A DNA stretch of 64,000 nt from Parietaria judaica (Eukaryota > Streptophyta > Magnoliopsida > Rosales > Urticaceae): contig OX940863.1 of assembly GCA_954871525.1 (NCBI GenBank), forward strand, positions 8,532,001 to 8,596,000. The letters run 5' to 3'. Shown piece by piece: positions 36,301 through 47,636 of the stretch. The notes beneath the pieces are model-generated. The model saw nothing but the letters and a program-made list of their open reading frames with translations. It ran no database searches and was not told where the DNA came from. The stretch's first letter is position 1. The number at the start of each line of letters is the position of its first letter. A program made the translations under genes and the position numbers.

Positions 36301-39300
36301 AGCACGCTGACTACACAAATAAATGCTTTCAGGTGGACCAGTCCAAATGGATTGCAATTACTATAGAGTACGAGGGAATAATTAAAGGGTATGTATAACT
36401 TCCAAAACTAAAGAATGCCAATACAGCATTACGGGAGCATAACATTAAACAACTCATTGAAGTAATACAGGAAATATCTTTCCAAACTAAATAGTTAAGA
36501 ATAAAGCATTCATATATATATTAAACTAACTGTCATAATTCGTTAAATTCATCCAGTCCTTTTAAGTATCAACAATTACATTTTCAATTCCATCACATAG
36601 ACATTCTTCTCCTATGTTTCCTCGTTGTACTCATTTGCAGTTTCAATGGAAGCATTTCTATAGTTACAATCAAAATACTCGTTCACATTAAGTATCGGAA
36701 AACAAATCTACTGAGAGCAAAAAGTTAGTGCAAATAATTTATGCTTCAGAATAAATTGCCTACATCATATGAAACTCTTCTTATGAACAAAAAATTCAAT
36801 GTAGAAGATAAGTTGTAGCATATAGTAATCATGAATTATTGGCTGGCCAAATCAAATAAGCGGAAATCCAATTTACCACATGGAAATTAATAAAGTTTCA
36901 AAAACAAACCTCCCAGTCAGTGCAGACAGGAAGCACGCGCTGTAAGTTGCTACAAAGGGCTGCATATACAGCTGATTCAAACTTCCCACCGTCTTGATGA
37001 GCAATTTTCTATTGATAAAGAGATGACCAATTAATACACTGAGCTAAACACGAAAAAACATTACATGATGCAAGCAAGAGGACTGTACACTAATCACCCA
37101 TTCAACCACACCTATTAAAACCCACACAAGATAAAAAGGAAAAAAACGACATCTTTTATATCATAATAAAAAAATAAAAACATGAACAGAGAACAAATAT
37201 TTCCAAGTAAATTTGTTCGAGAGGAGTTTGGGAACCTCGGAGGCGCAATAAGAGGCCCATCTCCACAGGCGCCATTGGTGGCCCGTGCCACTTTCAAGTT
37301 CTATCGCCTGCAACGTTCTGTCCTTCCCATTCTTTAAGAGGGCTTCCACGGATGGAAATTGGTTCAGCCCGCCAAAAGGAGACAATGTTGCAGCTCTCCA
37401 TGGCTGCCAAATCATTAGCAGATGTCAGGAGAACAGCCAAATACACAAATCAGCAATTACATATAATTATTATTTTCATGGACTTCGTAGCTTACTTGCC
37501 CTGCGGATCTGCAAAGATTACATGCCTCTTCAAGTCTCCCTGCTCTCAAAAGAGTCCAGAGATCTTCTAGAAGAGATTCATCTTGTTTCTGTTGTATAAC
37601 AGAAAATGAAATTCATATATTGAATAATTTCTCCGGGCAAAATGGGGGGAAACAAAGAACAGAAAGAAATGCGAGCACCAAGATTAAGGCTACAGATAGA
37701 TTCTATTTCAAACTTTTGCATACCATGGTCCGGTAGTTAGTAAAAGGTGTGCCATAAACTCAATATACCAAAGGAATCTAGTTCTACAAGTCAAATGGCA
37801 TAATGTGTACCTTATCATCGGGTAACTGGTGAGCATGTTCTCGTGTTGGAGCATCAAAATCTAGGTGATGAATAGTACCAGCATTTGAGGCTCCTCTTTT
37901 AAGATACCGTTGGGTATGACGCCAAATTCCAGAAGTTGGGAGATATGTCCCAACGTGTGATCCTCGCATCTATAAGTTAACAAAAATATAAAAACCAAAA
38001 TACTACTATACACACAAACAGATATCTAAAGGTTCAGGATGGCATTATCTATGCTCGCAAGAAAAAAGTTTATTAATCATCCTTCAAATAAAAACAGAAG
38101 CAAATGGTAAAAATATCAAAATGGGAAAGGGTAAATTCGTATTATGGTCCCAAGTAGAAGATCTCGTCATGAACATAAACTCGGAGAGAAACTCTCTAAT
38201 CCCAGGAGAAAACTGAACTCAACTTTTGATTGATATATTGCTCGCTTTATTTATTCCAGTGCAGCCTTTACATATTATTTCAATTATTTGCATCATTAAA
38301 AATAAAGAATAAAATGTAATGAGCCCTAAGAAACAAAAATCCTCAACTAAATGAAAGTGGGTGGGAACTTAGAAAGTACCAAGCAAATGCACATCCGCAA
38401 CAAAAATTATATGATAACGATTACCTTGCTTTCCAAGTCAAGCGCTTTGGAAGCTAAACCTTCGAGCCACTGAACAATCCTCAAGCATAACTGAGCCGTA
38501 TGGTCTTCAGCTACAAACTGGCAAGCCACTAAATGTGACGTTTGTGGCATCTGTCAAGGATTAAAGCATTCAGATGAGCCATTCCATGTTCTTTTCTACA
38601 TACTGACAGATTATAAACAGATGAAATAAAATGTGTCACCACTATGAGTTCTTTAGGGATATCTTCAGTTCCTGCAAGCAGAAGAAGAATTTTTAGTCAA
38701 AGAATACAAATGACGACATGAAGTTAATCTAGACATAGCTTTTCATTTCTTATACTTACTCAAACGGATGGAATTTATATAAAATATCGATTACAATACA
38801 AGTAAGAATGAGCTTTTTTTTTTCTTTTGCGAATGTTACTTCTAACAAAGAATACAAGGTCAGAATTAATTTCCTTTCCCATAAAGGTACCACAGAAGGG
38901 ACCAAGAAGCAGCCTCATCAAGCAGGAGCTGAGCTTTTTGCCTCATCAGCTTCTCCTCTGCAACTCGATGCCACACATCGGAGCTACCCCTATTGAAGCA
39001 ATAAGGGCAATTAATCAATTGATTATAGCAAAAAAAAAAAACTCAATCCTTTTTGTTCTTTCTTGGATAACGGAGCGGACAATATTGCTCAATTTCTATG
39101 TAGATAGTTTTTTTCCAAGGACCAGTACTCATAAAATAATAACTTTACAAACAGTGCAGCAATCAAATATGTAGGAATATATATTATGGGTATCCCTTTG
39201 CCGACCAAAATAATGAAAGTTAAACACCATATACCTAATTGACTGGGAAACGTTCCGACAGGACTCCTCAAATTTTAGAATTAGGTCAGAGAAAGGAATC

Positions 39301-39966
39301 AACCCTGCAAAAAAGAAACCAAATAATATATTTAGTCAAGCAAGTTTCTAGATAGTGATGAGGTGGCTGAAACTTTCCTTTTTCTACTGCCTCAAGCTCA
39401 CCGCAATCACACATTATCGAAATTGATTTAATGATCAAAACAAATGATTTCGAACTTTAACTAACACATAAGAAAGTAAGATTACACTGTTTGGGTAAGC
39501 TTGTGTTAATTACTGCTTGAAGTACCTTGAAGAGCAGAATCCAACAGGGAAGCAAAAAATGTAAACGTTGCATCGCCTCCATCAGCCAGCGACTCTTCCT
39601 CGCGTTTACAAGCTTTCAGTGAAGAGCGCACTGAACTAAAACCAACACCCACGTTTTCCGCTCCATGCCCGTCGTTGGAGAAAGCCCTTTTGGAAGCAGA
39701 ATATGACCTGATAGGCGTTCCTTCCATGTAACCGCCGTCGATGCTCTCCACCTCTTGCTTAATACTTTCGAGAATAAGAGCGGCATTTGTAGGGCTGTGA
39801 ATATTCTGCCCGTCGTAGAGCAACCCCGCTTCTCCGAACTTCGAAGGTGTCGATTCTCGGTGAGGCGATGCGCTTGAGCCTGGATATCTTTTCCTGCATA
39901 CTAAACAGATTAGAAGCGCTAAAGAACATCGTATGCACTCGAATCCGCACAACAAGAAATTCCCAG

Positions 39967-40018
<52 letters not shown>

Positions 40019-40216
40019 CAACCCTCAACAAAACCCCAAATCTCCATACCAAAACACCGCGACCGGCATTTCCGATTGAGCAATGAATCCATCGACTCGG
40101 AAAGTAGTGAGTGTTCTTGCTGTAGGTTATGCTTACCCGTATCGGCGATATTGCTCTCTGGTACTGAGGTCCTCGGGGTCGAAGTACCTCGGAGAAGCGT
40201 CCATGTCGACGTCCAT
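31201..40216 (-). CDS. NUP107: Nuclear pore complex scaffold protein NUP107
   Basis: Large gene with more than twenty short exons. Exon 1 (40137-40216) encodes MDVDMDASPRYFDPEDLSTR. Exon 2 (about 39525 to 39894) gives KRYPGSSASPHRESTPSK and SLLDSALQ. Later exons include WHRVAEEKLMRQKAQLLLDE (near 38900), GTYLPTSGIWRHTQRYLKRG (near 37940), LLRAGRLEEACNLCRSAGQ (near 37540), PWRAATLSPFGG (near 37400) and ETGFLQLFSQQQLQ (near 31640). The last exon ends EFLLFEREYSISQMEL with TGA at 31201. Family knowledge: an alpha-helical subunit of the Nup107-160 Y complex of the nuclear pore. No frame-breaking change was seen in the exons read, but not every junction was resolved. Several introns contain AT microsatellites. 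Confidence 0.88.
33297..33345. repeat. (AT)n microsatellite in NUP107 intron
   Basis: About 49 bases of AT repeat; shorter TA runs flank it at 33047-33069 and 33415-33433. Confidence 0.9.
39970..40015. repeat. (GA)n microsatellite in NUP107 intron 1
   Basis: About 23 GA units within the first intron. On the NUP107 strand it reads as a CT tract a short distance before the exon 2 acceptor. Confidence 0.95.
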
Positions 40217-40974
40217 GCTCTCCAGTAAAGAGTCCGCCTTGAGAAACCCTGGAATGGCAGTGGGAGAAGTTGCAGAAGCTCGAAAGCCCTAGAAATGTCG
40301 AACGCGGGAAGGCTCAGAACGAAGGTGGAGATCGGCGACGCTTCCCAGTGTGAGGAGACACAAAACGACATGGTTTTGAATAACTTTATTTATTTATGTA
40401 TTTGGTCCCCAGAGAAATAATTCTTTTCGTTCCAGTCACATATTTCAAAAGATTAGTAGCAATATAAGTGCTAATTTAACAATATTTACTTATATTAATA
40501 TCATTTATTAATATATAATTAAAACAAAAAGTTTGAATGATGTTAATATATAAGTAACATAAAATTATATAAAAAGTTTGATTGATATTAATATATAAGT
40601 AAATATTGTTGAATAAAAAGTTTGAATGATATTTATGGGGTAGTTTTATTTGTTTTCACGTCAAAATTTCAGTGTTTATTATTTTAGTTTTTTCTAAACA
40701 TTCGTTCACTTATTATTATTATTATTATTTTCAATTAAAAAGTAATATTTGAGAGTTTAAAACGACATGTGTATTGTGTCCAAAGTCCAAACACATAATA
40801 ATATATTTTAAATTTTGTTAAATTGATTAAAAAATACATTAAGATTGGAGTTGAGAAGAAAAATGATAAATATTGAGAATTTGACCCAAAAAAAATATTG
40901 AATTAGTATTATTATAAAATTCAAAATATTAGATACTTATGTCGCTATTAACCTATTGACTTTAAGAACACAAA
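40217..40974. other. NUP107 upstream region
   Basis: AT-rich spacer between the NUP107 start and the left Pack-MULE. Repeated AAAGTTTGAATGATATTAAT-like words (40520-40640) resemble words near 52575. No gene supported. Confidence 0.55.
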
Positions 40975-40983
40975 ATTAAGTTA
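40975..40983. repeat. Outer 9-bp flank of left Pack-MULE
   Basis: ATTAAGTTA. Its partner is not next to the other end of the same element. It lies, reverse-complemented (TAACTTAAT), at 52649-52657 beside the inner end of the right element. Confidence 0.85.
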
Positions 40984-41200
40984 AGGCTTATTAGCAAAAT
41001 ACTCAATTAGAGTCAAACTATTTCAAAAAATACTCAAGGTTTAATTAATCCAAATCATACTCATTTTAAAGATTATTTTCCAAAAATATCCACACAAAAA
41101 GCCCACTCACAGAGTTGTCTTCTTCGCCAATCTCTCCCCCATTCCCTAGTTAGGGTTTCGAACCAGAACCCTCGCCGGAGTTCCGACCAGTCCGGCGACC

Positions 41201-42031
41201 ATGGCTCGTAACGAGGAGAAAGCGCGGTCCATGCTCAACCGCTTCATCACCATGAAGGAGGAGGAGGAGAAGAAGCCCAAGGAGTGCCGCCCCTTCCTGG
41301 CCTCCGAGTGTCGCGACCTCGCCGACGCCAACAAGTGGCGCCAGCAGATCCTCTGCGAGATCGGCCGCAAGGTCGCCAAGATCCAGAACGAGGGCCTCGG
41401 CGAGCACCGCCTCCGTGACCTCAACGACGAGATCAACAAGCTCATCCGCGAGAAGGCCCACTGGGAGCGCCGCATCGTCGAGCTCGGCGGCGCCAACTAC
41501 GCCAAGCACTCCTCAAAGATGACCGACCTCGACGGCAACATCGTCGACGTCCCCAACCCAGGCGGCCGCGGCGCGGGCTACCGATACTTTAGCGCGGCGA
41601 AGAAGCTCCCCGGCGTGCGCGAGCTCTTCGAGAAGCCACTGGAGCTGCGGAAGCGGCGCACGCGCTACGACATCTACAAGCGGATCGACGCGAGCTACTA
41701 CGGGTACCGCGACGACGAGGACGGGGTCTTGGACCGCGTGGAGGCGCCGGCGGAGGCGCGAATGAGGGCCGCGGCAGAGTGGCAGAGGATGGAGGAGATT
41801 CGGGTGGAGGCGAGGCGGGCGGTGAAGAGCGGGGAGGTGGCGATGGTGGCGGTCGTGGCGTGGGAGGTTCTGTTCGAGGAGGAAGAGGAGGTGGTGGAGG
41901 ACGAACGGCGAGAGAGGGAACTGAAGGAGCGGAACGAGAGCGAGCGGGAGTTCGTGGTGCACGTGCCGCTTTCACGTGGTCCGCACAGAATGACTGTCGA
42001 TGTTGACTTGACGGTCATGGTGGCGAGCTAA
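41201..42031 (+). CDS. ISY1-like splicing factor, altered C-terminus (MULE copy 1)
   Basis: Intronless open frame of 276 residues. MARNEEKARSMLNRFITMKE through HVPL matches ISY1/NTC30, a spliceosome NineTeen-complex protein: DLADANKWRQQILCEIGRK, GANYAKHSSKMTDLDGNIVD, RYDIYKRIDASYYGYRDDED. After VHVPL the family sequence stops and a short unrelated tail SRGPHRMTVDVDLTVMVAS follows, so the conserved C-terminal end of ISY1 is missing. Very GC-rich compared with its surroundings. The frame is open in both MULE copies, which differ by about two residues. It may be an expressed chimeric gene or a young captured copy. Whether an intact parental ISY1 exists elsewhere cannot be seen here. Confidence 0.75.
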   Translation: MARNEEKARSMLNRFITMKEEEEKKPKECRPFLASECRDLADANKWRQQILCEIGRKVAKIQNEGLGEHRLRDLNDEINKLIREKAHWERRIVELGGANYAKHSSKMTDLDGNIVDVPNPGGRGAGYRYFSAAKKLPGVRELFEKPLELRKRRTRYDIYKRIDASYYGYRDDEDGVLDRVEAPAEARMRAAAEWQRMEEIRVEARRAVKSGEVAMVAVVAWEVLFEEEEEVVEDERRERELKERNESEREFVVHVPLSRGPHRMTVDVDLTVMVAS

Positions 42032-42593
42032 AGAGGAGCCCAGGTGGTTCAGTTCATGGCTCCCATGATCACTCAATACATTTTATTTATTTTATTTTAT
42101 TTTTCAATATTCTTATTCTTCATTATTATCATTATCCTTCCCATTTTAAGATTTCCACTTCACTGTGCATTGATTTTATTCTACAGATGAAATTGTGTCA
42201 AAACTCCATTTTTTTCCCTTATGTTTAAGGCTTGATATTGTCTTTATAGCTTGCTTGCGATGAATTGGCTGTGCTACTTTATGACATGCTATAATATGAC
42301 TTTCTTTTATTTCCATCAACGACCATTTAAATGACTCATCAAGTGGTATAGTGTTATTAACACACTGTAGAAAACCAAATATATAAGGATCGTTATAATT
42401 AAGGCATAAAGAATGCTTTTTTTTCTACCTGAAACAACATTATATACTCTTTAAATTGTCATTACTGACTTATTTATTATAACCCTTATAATTAAGTTAC
42501 TGCTTTATGATGGAGTAAATAGTTGAAATTACATTATTTTCCTATCTTGTCAAGCCTCTTCTAATCAGGCTAAAAAGTGTAACATGCATAAAA

Positions 42594-43235
42594 TACGTTA
42601 ATGTAACTAAAGTTACATAAGTTACATTAGTGTAAATGTACTTACCCAAATGTAACTTTAGTTACATAAGTGTAACTCTTGTTACCCCAGTGTAACTGTA
42701 GTTACCCAAATGTAACTGTAGTTACCCAAATGTAACTTTAGTTACATAAGTGTAACTGAATTTACCCAAGTGTAACTGTAGTTACTCAAATGTAATTTTA
42801 GTAACTTTAGTTACATAAGTGTAACTGAATTTACCCAAGTGTAACTATACTTACCCAAATGTAACTTTAGTAACTTTAGTTACATAAGTGTAACTGTAGT
42901 TACCAAAATGTAACTTTAGTTACATAAGTGTAATTGTAGTTACCCAAATGTAACTTTAGTTACATAAGTGTAACTCCAGTTACATAAATGTAATTCCAGT
43001 TACCCAAGTGTAACTTTAGTTACATAAGTGTAACTCCAGTTACATAAGTGTAACTGTAGTTACCCAAATATAATTTTAGTGACTTTAGTTACGTAAGTGT
43101 AACTGCAGTTACCCAAGTGTAACTGTAGTTACCCAAATGTAATTTTAGTAACTTTAGTTACATAAGTGTAACTCTTGTTACCCAAGTGTAACTTGGTTAC
43201 CCAAATGTAACTTTAGCTACATAAGTGTAACTCCA
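42594..43235. repeat. Palindromic GTAAC satellite array, copy 1
   Basis: About thirty units of roughly 20 bases, typically GTAACTTTAGTTACATAAGT or GTAACTGTAGTTACCCAAAT. Each unit has an inverted repeat GTAACT-N2-AGTTAC. Confidence 0.93.
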
Positions 43236-43244
43236 GTTACCCAA

Positions 43245-43434
43245 TGTACTTTCCGTGCTCCCCTGCGTCGAGCCGGAGAATCCGACGAACATAAAATCGG
43301 CGACGTACTCTTCGAGATCGAGCGGCACGGAGAGAACCGGGTCGCTAGGCTTCATATTCAAATACGAAACCGACACGTTCAGGACCCGGCCCGACCCGGA
43401 GTATTCGATCCAGACATTGACGAGATCTACGCGA
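43245..43434 (-). pseudogene. L-type lectin receptor kinase fragment (MULE copy 1)
   Basis: Minus-strand translation gives [20 protein letters not shown], then LDLEEYVADFMFVGFSGSTQ, a typical stretch of the legume-lectin domain of plant lectin receptor kinases. It begins and ends abruptly at TFCD sequence and satellite. No kinase domain. Confidence 0.75.
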
Positions 43435-44262
43435 GATCACCGCCTTGTACCCACAAACCGTGACCAGGGAATAAATGATTATGCAAATAGGCTTGATTAC
43501 TTCGAGAATCTTCCCCGAAGCCACGCCTAATTCAATGGTTTTGGACCGGACGATAAACATCAGCGGCGACACAATGCTCTCCAAGCAAGGCTCAATGAGC
43601 TGCCCTTGCTCTTGGTACTTGTCCATCTATAAAATCACACACAAATACATAGAAATTCCATGATTCTGCAACCATTAACAATACAGCTCTAATTAATTTT
43701 CATAAATTTATCTGCTTGTATAAAGTTTGAACAAATCAAACACTAAATCTCATAATTAGCAAATTGATCCAACATCAAACTTCGTGCTCTTGATCCTTGT
43801 CCCTCCATATGCAAAAGAAATCGTCTGTAAAACTAGAATTCTAAGTAATTTGTTTCCATTTATAGTTCGATCTGAACAAATTCGTATACTTTGATAAAGT
43901 TTTTAACGAAAAAAATTCACAAATTAACAAGTAAATCTCAGAACTAAGCCTATTGATCCAACATAAAGCTTCATAACCGAAACAAAAGAGTAACCTAAAC
44001 CCATCAACATCGAAAGCGAAACCGATATACATTGCACACAGAGAGAGAAAGAGAGAGAGTAAGATGGATCGGATCTGGTGAGTGACAGAAGGATTAGGGA
44101 CTCCTCCCATGGAAACGATGTCGTCCAAGAGGGACTTCACGAGCTCCCACTCCTGAAGGAAGTACTTCTGGAGAACCTACTCCTTGGAGCCGTGCTCGTC
44201 GTATTCCTCGTCGAAGTCCTCCGTCGGCATCGCCGTCTCTTCCGTCGGAGCTGCCATTGCTG
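43435..44262 (-). pseudogene. Tubulin-folding cofactor D 5' fragment (MULE copy 1)
   Basis: Exon 1 (about 44077-44262) encodes EETAMPTEDFDEEYDEHGSK, then a TAG stop, then [20 protein letters not shown]. Exon 2 (about 43435-43626) encodes [20 protein letters not shown] and TVCGYKAVI. These match the N-terminus of TFCD (TITAN1 in Arabidopsis). The intron between is kept, so capture was from genomic DNA. The stop in exon 1 and the missing remainder make it non-functional. Confidence 0.8.
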
Positions 44263-44630
44263 CGCAGAGAAGAAAGCTTGCTCTCTCTTTCCTGCCTCTG
44301 GGATCAGTGACAGTGATGGAGAGCGATTGTTTTCGCTCTTTCAACTCTAACTCCGTGCTTGAAATCACAGCCATCGATCTGCGACGACAATCGCGGTTCG
44401 TTGAACCTGGTTGAACAACAATGGCGGAAGAAGAGTCGAACAACAATGGCGGAAGAAGCCGTGATCGAGCGCTGAGGATTGAAGACGAAGCCTATCGAAC
44501 GTGACTGAAAAGAAAGAAGAGGGTATATTTGTCCTAAAAAGCCCAAATGAGGTTTTCTTTAATTATAGCAAACATTTGAGTATCATTTTGAAATAGTTTG
44601 ACTCTAATTGAGTATTTTACTAATAAGCCC

Positions 44631-45540
44631 TAATATAAATGACTATTCAGTATACAAAGTGTATACCGAACCGAAGGCTCAATCGAATCTAATTGGATCG
44701 TATTTTATAGATCGAAGCTTACTTCCACTTTAAAGTACAAGATTTATGGTAGGTGGGTACTTGGATTTTTGTTTTGAGAGTTTTTTTTTTTTTTTTTGGT
44801 TGAGAACCTAAATATTGTTGCACCAAAATTAATGTAAAAAAATTAAGATTACGTTGATTTGCCAATATTAACGTATGTGAACGTGGAAAGAATTATAGTT
44901 CACCTTTGCGTATCCTCAAATTTGGCAATTACATTCCAATGTAGTCATTACATGTTAGATGTTTTTATCAGTGTCGTTATTTATTGAGTTTCAAAATTGG
45001 CTAGATTTTTTTCTTATAATATGAGTCACTATCGGAGATTAAAAAATATCTAAAAAATTAATGTAACGCTAAAAATAGTATGACAGAAAACAGGTTTATT
45101 TAACAGAAAGTAACAAATATATAAAAACTAAAAAGTAATTTTTTTTTTTTAATTAAACATTAAATTTCTTAGCTTATTACCGCGACGCCCAAGAAGACAA
45201 TTAAATTGAATATTATTAGTTATTACCGGAAAATCACTAAAATTATCTGTTCTGTATTGTAAGTTGTAATATTGTTATTTGTTAGAAAATAGATATTAAT
45301 TCCATTTAATACGAAGGCTTAGATACAGCTGTCCGTTTCCTATTCGTCGATGAAGAATCAGTCTGACCAGCTCCGTACCTTATCATCACTCCTCGTGAAC
45401 CATATGACCGATTTACCCCTCGAAACCCATCCTTCGTTTTCTCGCTTTGCCTCTCTCTCTCCTCTCTCTCTCTCTGCACGAACCCTAACCTCAAACTTTC
45501 TCGGAAAATTTGTTGATTTTCACGGGAAATCGCCGGGGAA
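44631..45540. other. UBP1 upstream region beside Pack-MULE copy 1
   Basis: AT-rich upstream region and leader of UBP1. It starts with TAATATAAA (44631-44639), the inverted half of the right-hand target duplication. A CT-rich tract at 45440-45480 lies in the presumed leader. Confidence 0.6.
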
Positions 45541-47595
45541 ATGCAGCACCAGAGGCTGAAGCAGCAGCAGCAGCAGCAGCAAGCTCTGATGCAGCAAGCC
45601 CTCCTCCAGCAACACTCGCTCTACCACCCCGGAATCCTGGCTCCTCCTCAGGTCAGACCTCTCTCAGAATCGCGATCACTGCCTCTGATCTCGTTTGATT
45701 GTTTCGGACGTTCTTCGCATTTCGCTTTCACGCGATTGCGATGGCGATTGTGGTTGTGGTGAGAGTTAGGGTAAGGCTGTTCCATTTCTGTTAGGGCGAG
45801 AGTTTGCGAGCTAGGGATTTGGGCGTGAAGTTTCTTTCCTCTTCTCATGGAAGATTTCCGCCTTATCGGGAATTTAGATGATTCTTTCGGCTTTGGATTC
45901 TGGGTTACTCGTTTATGCCTCTGTGTTTGTTCGCTGAAAGCTTTTTTGGACTTCGATATGATGCGTTTGCATGACTTGCCACTATGAGACCTTGTTTTGG
46001 CAGGAAATGAATGTTTGAGTTCCGCCTTTTCACTTTCTAAAAAATTATTTCCAGAAATGGTTTGGGAACGTTTTGTTTTAGATTCTGCACTTCGTTTTTC
46101 AAAATCCATGACTAAATTTTTTGAAACCTTTTAAATCATTTTGATTTTTGTTTCTTGTTGCTGATTAAGAAAGCATGTAAGTGGTCTTGCTTTGTTGGGC
46201 TGTATTTGCTGCGTGAAATACCAGTTTTAATGGTTATATGCCCCTAATATATGAGGTTTTTATTTACGTCGAATTTCGCTTTGGTTGCTCGTAGCTGTTC
46301 ACAGATGTAGAGTGTAAACAACTTTCCTCTAGTTTAGGGGGTTCTCTCGTAAAAACCCGTTAGTTAGGAGTAGTTTGAAGCTCAAGTTCTCGTGACTTTT
46401 AGTTTCGAATGAGTATTAACGTCTGAAAATTGCAATTTCCTTGCAATACTTCTTCTTGCTATGTGTCTGAAAACTTGACTTGCTTGAGCACTGGTCAGTA
46501 TCTGACCTAATTCCGTTGGTAATTTATTCTTGTAGATGATGTTTCTCAAAAGTTAGTTTCTGTATATTGTGCCTTCTTCCACTCCACTTGAATATTTAAC
46601 ATTGTATCGACTTTTATTAGTGTTCTCCGCGAGATAGTCAGACTTAACATCTAATAAAGAGACAGTGCTATCCCAGCCTTCGGCATAACTATTACTCGAC
46701 TTACAGTTAGGCTTTTTAGTTGATTTGAGAATTTAATGGAGGTTTAATCAATTAAGACTTTAGGAATTTGATAGACCTTAAAAGTAATGGTCTAAGTGTG
46801 TAACTTGGTGTAATTTTTTCCTTTATTGTGCACGTGATAAGTTCTTTTCATTTTTTATATTTTCAACTTTTTTGTAATGTGGTATTTTAGCTTATTAAAG
46901 ATTCCGTTAAATTTTTTCAAGTTTGAAACCAGAATTTCTGATAGGATAGATACAGGAGCCCCCTTTTTATTTTAATTTTATCCTTTTATTTTTCCTTTAT
47001 TTTCTTTTTAATTTTTATTTTTGCAGATTGAGCCAATCCCAAGTGGAAATCTGCCTCCTGGTTTTGATCCAAGTACTTGCCGCAGTGTGTGAGTGTTTGT
47101 TTAGACATTTTTCTTTTCTTATTTATATTTTTTCTTTTCTTGGAATGTTTGTCTTGCAACCTTCACATTATTGTGCAACTTTTAGGGCTTCATAGTACCT
47201 GTGTATATTAGATACAATTACACTAATTCTTTGAACCACTGTGATTACAACCATGTCCTTAACTATACTTTTGCTTCGTTTTTTATTGGATCTTTTTAAA
47301 TTCATGCTTAAATTTTATGGGCAATAAATCACATATGTCTAAATCAATTTTGTTTGTTCTTCCCTTTTTTAAAACTTCCAGTTTCTTTATTTTTGAGAAA
47401 TTGCAGGTATGTTGGAAATATTCACACCCAGGTAACAGAGCCTCTTCTTCAAGAGGTTTTTGCAAGTACTGGTGCTGTTGAGGGCTGCAAACTTATTCGA
47501 AAGGAAAAGGTACATACATTTATAATTGTAATTGATTTCTATTCCTTTTCAGCTTTCTTGTGCTGCCTTTGTGCCTTAAGGTCATTACTTGCTTA

Positions 47596-47636
<41 letters not shown>

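Larger units (their letters stand above)
40984..44630 (+). mobile_element. Pack-MULE copy 1 carrying three host-gene fragments
   Basis: Non-autonomous Mutator-like element of 3647 bases with terminal inverted repeats of about 58 bases: left end AGGCTTATTAGCAAAATACT, right end (reverse complement) GGGCTTATTAGTAAAATACT. Order inside: a C-terminally altered ISY1 gene (41201-42031), an AT-rich spacer, the GTAAC satellite (42594-43235), a lectin-kinase fragment (43245-43434, minus) and TFCD exons 2 and 1 (43435-43626 and 44077-44262, minus). No transposase is present. The right flank TAATATAAA (44631-44639) is the reverse complement of the outer flank of copy 2. Confidence 0.87.

Noticed and set aside
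42594..43235. CRISPR-like array
   Set aside because: Units are contiguous, palindromic and without unique spacers; the genome is eukaryotic.
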